From Desulfovibrio subterraneus (GTDB lineage Bacteria; Desulfobacterota; Desulfovibrionia; Desulfovibrionales; Desulfovibrionaceae), in the NCBI RefSeq assembly GCF_013340285.1, contig NZ_BLVO01000013.1:231574-295573 (forward strand): a stretch of 64,000 nucleotides of DNA, given 5' to 3'. The notes under the pieces were generated by a model. It was given only the letters and a program-made list of their open reading frames with translations. It was not told the DNA's origin and searched no databases. This document shows positions 62,751 to 64,000 of this stretch, one piece after another (position 1 is the stretch's first letter; each line of letters starts with the position of its first letter). The translations under genes and the position numbers were made by a program.

Positions 62751-64000
62751 CTAGCCTCCGAACAGGGTGCTGAAGTTATTGGGGTCGAATTCGAGAATGT
62801 TCTCGATCTGCCGTGCCGGAACCGGCGGGGTCATCCACGTGTGGAAGCGCACGATGCCGTCCATGAGGTCGGTTGTGGGGTTCTCGTCCTGAAGGAACTT
62901 CATCTCGCCGCCGAGGATGATCTCCATCTGCCGGAAGCCGTTCAGGCGGATGTTTTCGCTGTCCACGATGGTTTCAACCCATCGGCGGGTGACAGGGCCA
63001 TCCAGCTTCTGGAAGTAGGTGAGCACAAAGGTGTTGCCGTGCCAGTTGAAGAACCGGCGCACAGGGATGAAGGCATCCTTGGGGTCGGTATTGGAGGGGT
63101 AACAGCCCGTGCGGTTGCCGAAGGCCTTCCAGCCGCCGTCAAAGTTCAACGGCACAATCACCCCCTGCCCGTTCAGGTATTCGGCCTGATCAAGACCCAG
63201 ACGAACCGGCTTGCCGTTTGCTACGGCAGAATCGATCATGAGCCTGCGGTTGGAGGGAGAGACATAGGGAATGTCGCCATACTCGGCATCGGTCTGGGCG
63301 ATGAGCCCGGCCACGTGCGTGGACATGTGGTACACATCGTCGCCAAGCTTCACCTTGGGCCAGCACACGATCATGTGTTCGTCGGTGTAGTTATTGGTTT
63401 CCTTCCACGAAGGCACGTCGGTGTACTTGGTGCATACAGTGTCCGGCACGTCCACCACGGCCATGGCCTTGAACAGGCCGTTGATGCTTGCAGCCTTGGC
63501 AGCCATCACCACGCCCACGGCAGGATTCTGCGAGAAACCGGGAGCGCAGATCAGGCCGGGAATGATGCGGAAGGTGGGGAAGATGTCGGCAATGAGTTCA
63601 AGGCCGGTGCGGGCGTTGGTGGCAACATCGATGCCGCCCACAATATCCTCGCTGGTAACCTTGGTCACATCCGGGGTCTCATCCACGGCCTTGTGCTGCG
63701 CCGGGTCGAACACGTTGATGAAAACAACCGGAGCCATGTTGTAGAGCCCGTAGTGGCTCTTGGCGAATTCGCACAGGGTGTAGGAACCAATGGCCTCAAG
63801 CGCTGTCTGCGCAGCTTCGTCGGTTCCGGCGAAGGCGGCAGCAAACTCGCCATAGGTATAGCAGAGCACGGGCTCATTGATGGGCTTTGCGCCCGACATG
63901 GTGTGCACCGGAGCCGTGCCGACAACCACAGGGATGCCTGCGGAGATACGGCGCGGCGGCACAATGCCGGTGGGCTTTTCGCTGTAGGAAACGCGGTGTC
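62751..64000 (-). CDS. Tail sheath protein (gpFI), 5' end outside the window
   Basis: 415 residues are visible and the frame stays open to the right edge. A GTG at 63962 is internal, since the residues before it (VSYSEKPTGI) continue the usual sheath N-terminus. The subtilisin-like sheath pattern includes GIPVVVGTAPVHTMSG, ALEAIGSYTLCEFAKSHYGL, VFINVFDPAQHKA, GLICAPGFSQNPAVGVVMAA and the C-terminal domain WVETIVDSENIRLNGFRQME. The sheath contracts to drive the tube through the envelope. First tail gene in the window; head genes are expected further right. Confidence 0.94.
   Translation of the reverse strand, partial: HRVSYSEKPTGIVPPRRISAGIPVVVGTAPVHTMSGAKPINEPVLCYTYGEFAAAFAGTDEAAQTALEAIGSYTLCEFAKSHYGLYNMAPVVFINVFDPAQHKAVDETPDVTKVTSEDIVGGIDVATNARTGLELIADIFPTFRIIPGLICAPGFSQNPAVGVVMAAKAASINGLFKAMAVVDVPDTVCTKYTDVPSWKETNNYTDEHMIVCWPKVKLGDDVYHMSTHVAGLIAQTDAEYGDIPYVSPSNRRLMIDSAVANGKPVRLGLDQAEYLNGQGVIVPLNFDGGWKAFGNRTGCYPSNTDPKDAFIPVRRFFNWHGNTFVLTYFQKLDGPVTRRWVETIVDSENIRLNGFRQMEIILGGEMKFLQDENPTTDLMDGIVRFHTWMTPPVPARQIENILEFDPNNFSTLFGG

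Overview
The window reads as a Gram-negative chromosome with an integrated tailed-phage genome on its right side. Gene content and style (TctABC, dipeptide ABC transporter, many PAS and two-component proteins, B12/radical-SAM enzyme, DUF3309 protein, autotransporter, fairly high GC) suggest a Desulfovibrionales-type deltaproteobacterium. This is an inference: no ribosomal or sulfate-reduction gene is present to confirm it.

Host part (1-37,640). The left edge holds the start of enolase and all of pyruvate kinase, then a PiT phosphate transporter with its DUF47 partner, then a tctCBA tripartite uptake operon, all on the minus strand. Divergent to tctC is a tightly coupled periplasmic binding protein / histidine kinase / sigma-54 response regulator trio of the PgtC-PgtB-PgtA or DctB-DctD type. 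A near-consensus sigma-54 promoter for tctC, with a cluster of TTGACC half-sites 90-190 bp upstream of it, suggests that the trio controls tct. An M20 peptidase is divergent from a complete dipeptide ABC transporter operon (A-B-C-D-F). A HIT protein, a DUF697-like membrane protein, a CheB-CheR-PAS fusion with a partner kinase, a B12-binding radical SAM enzyme, a DUF3309 miniprotein, a 7TMR-DISM kinase with LuxR-type regulator, and an autotransporter follow.

Prophage part (from about 37,640 to beyond 64,000). The left attachment site is the 3' part of a tRNA-Leu(CAA) gene followed by a tyrosine integrase. A block of very small minus-strand early genes (Xis-like, zinc-ribbon, CII-like, HTH) faces a plus-strand repressor across a palindromic operator. 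From 42.3 to 51.9 kb lies a plus-strand cargo region made of short units, most closed by their own terminators: a membrane-anchored GH3-like protein with a PD-(D/E)XK-type nuclease, a probable structured RNA, a multi-spanning membrane protein, a DUF4041/GIY-YIG protein, and a serine-dehydratase-type (SDH/SppA/ClpP-class) protease with a small partner. Two pairs of near-identical terminators bracket parts of it. From 64.0 down to 52.3 kb the minus strand carries a P2-like contractile tail operon (FI, FII, E/E' with frameshift, T, X, D, V, U-like, W, J, I, H, tail fibre assembly), interrupted by one plus-strand moron with a 16-bp inverted repeat over its start codon.

The most promising undescribed material is the cargo region, above all the GH3-like/nuclease pair, the multi-hairpin RNA and the SDH protease pair. 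A defence or superinfection-exclusion role for them is inferred from their position only.
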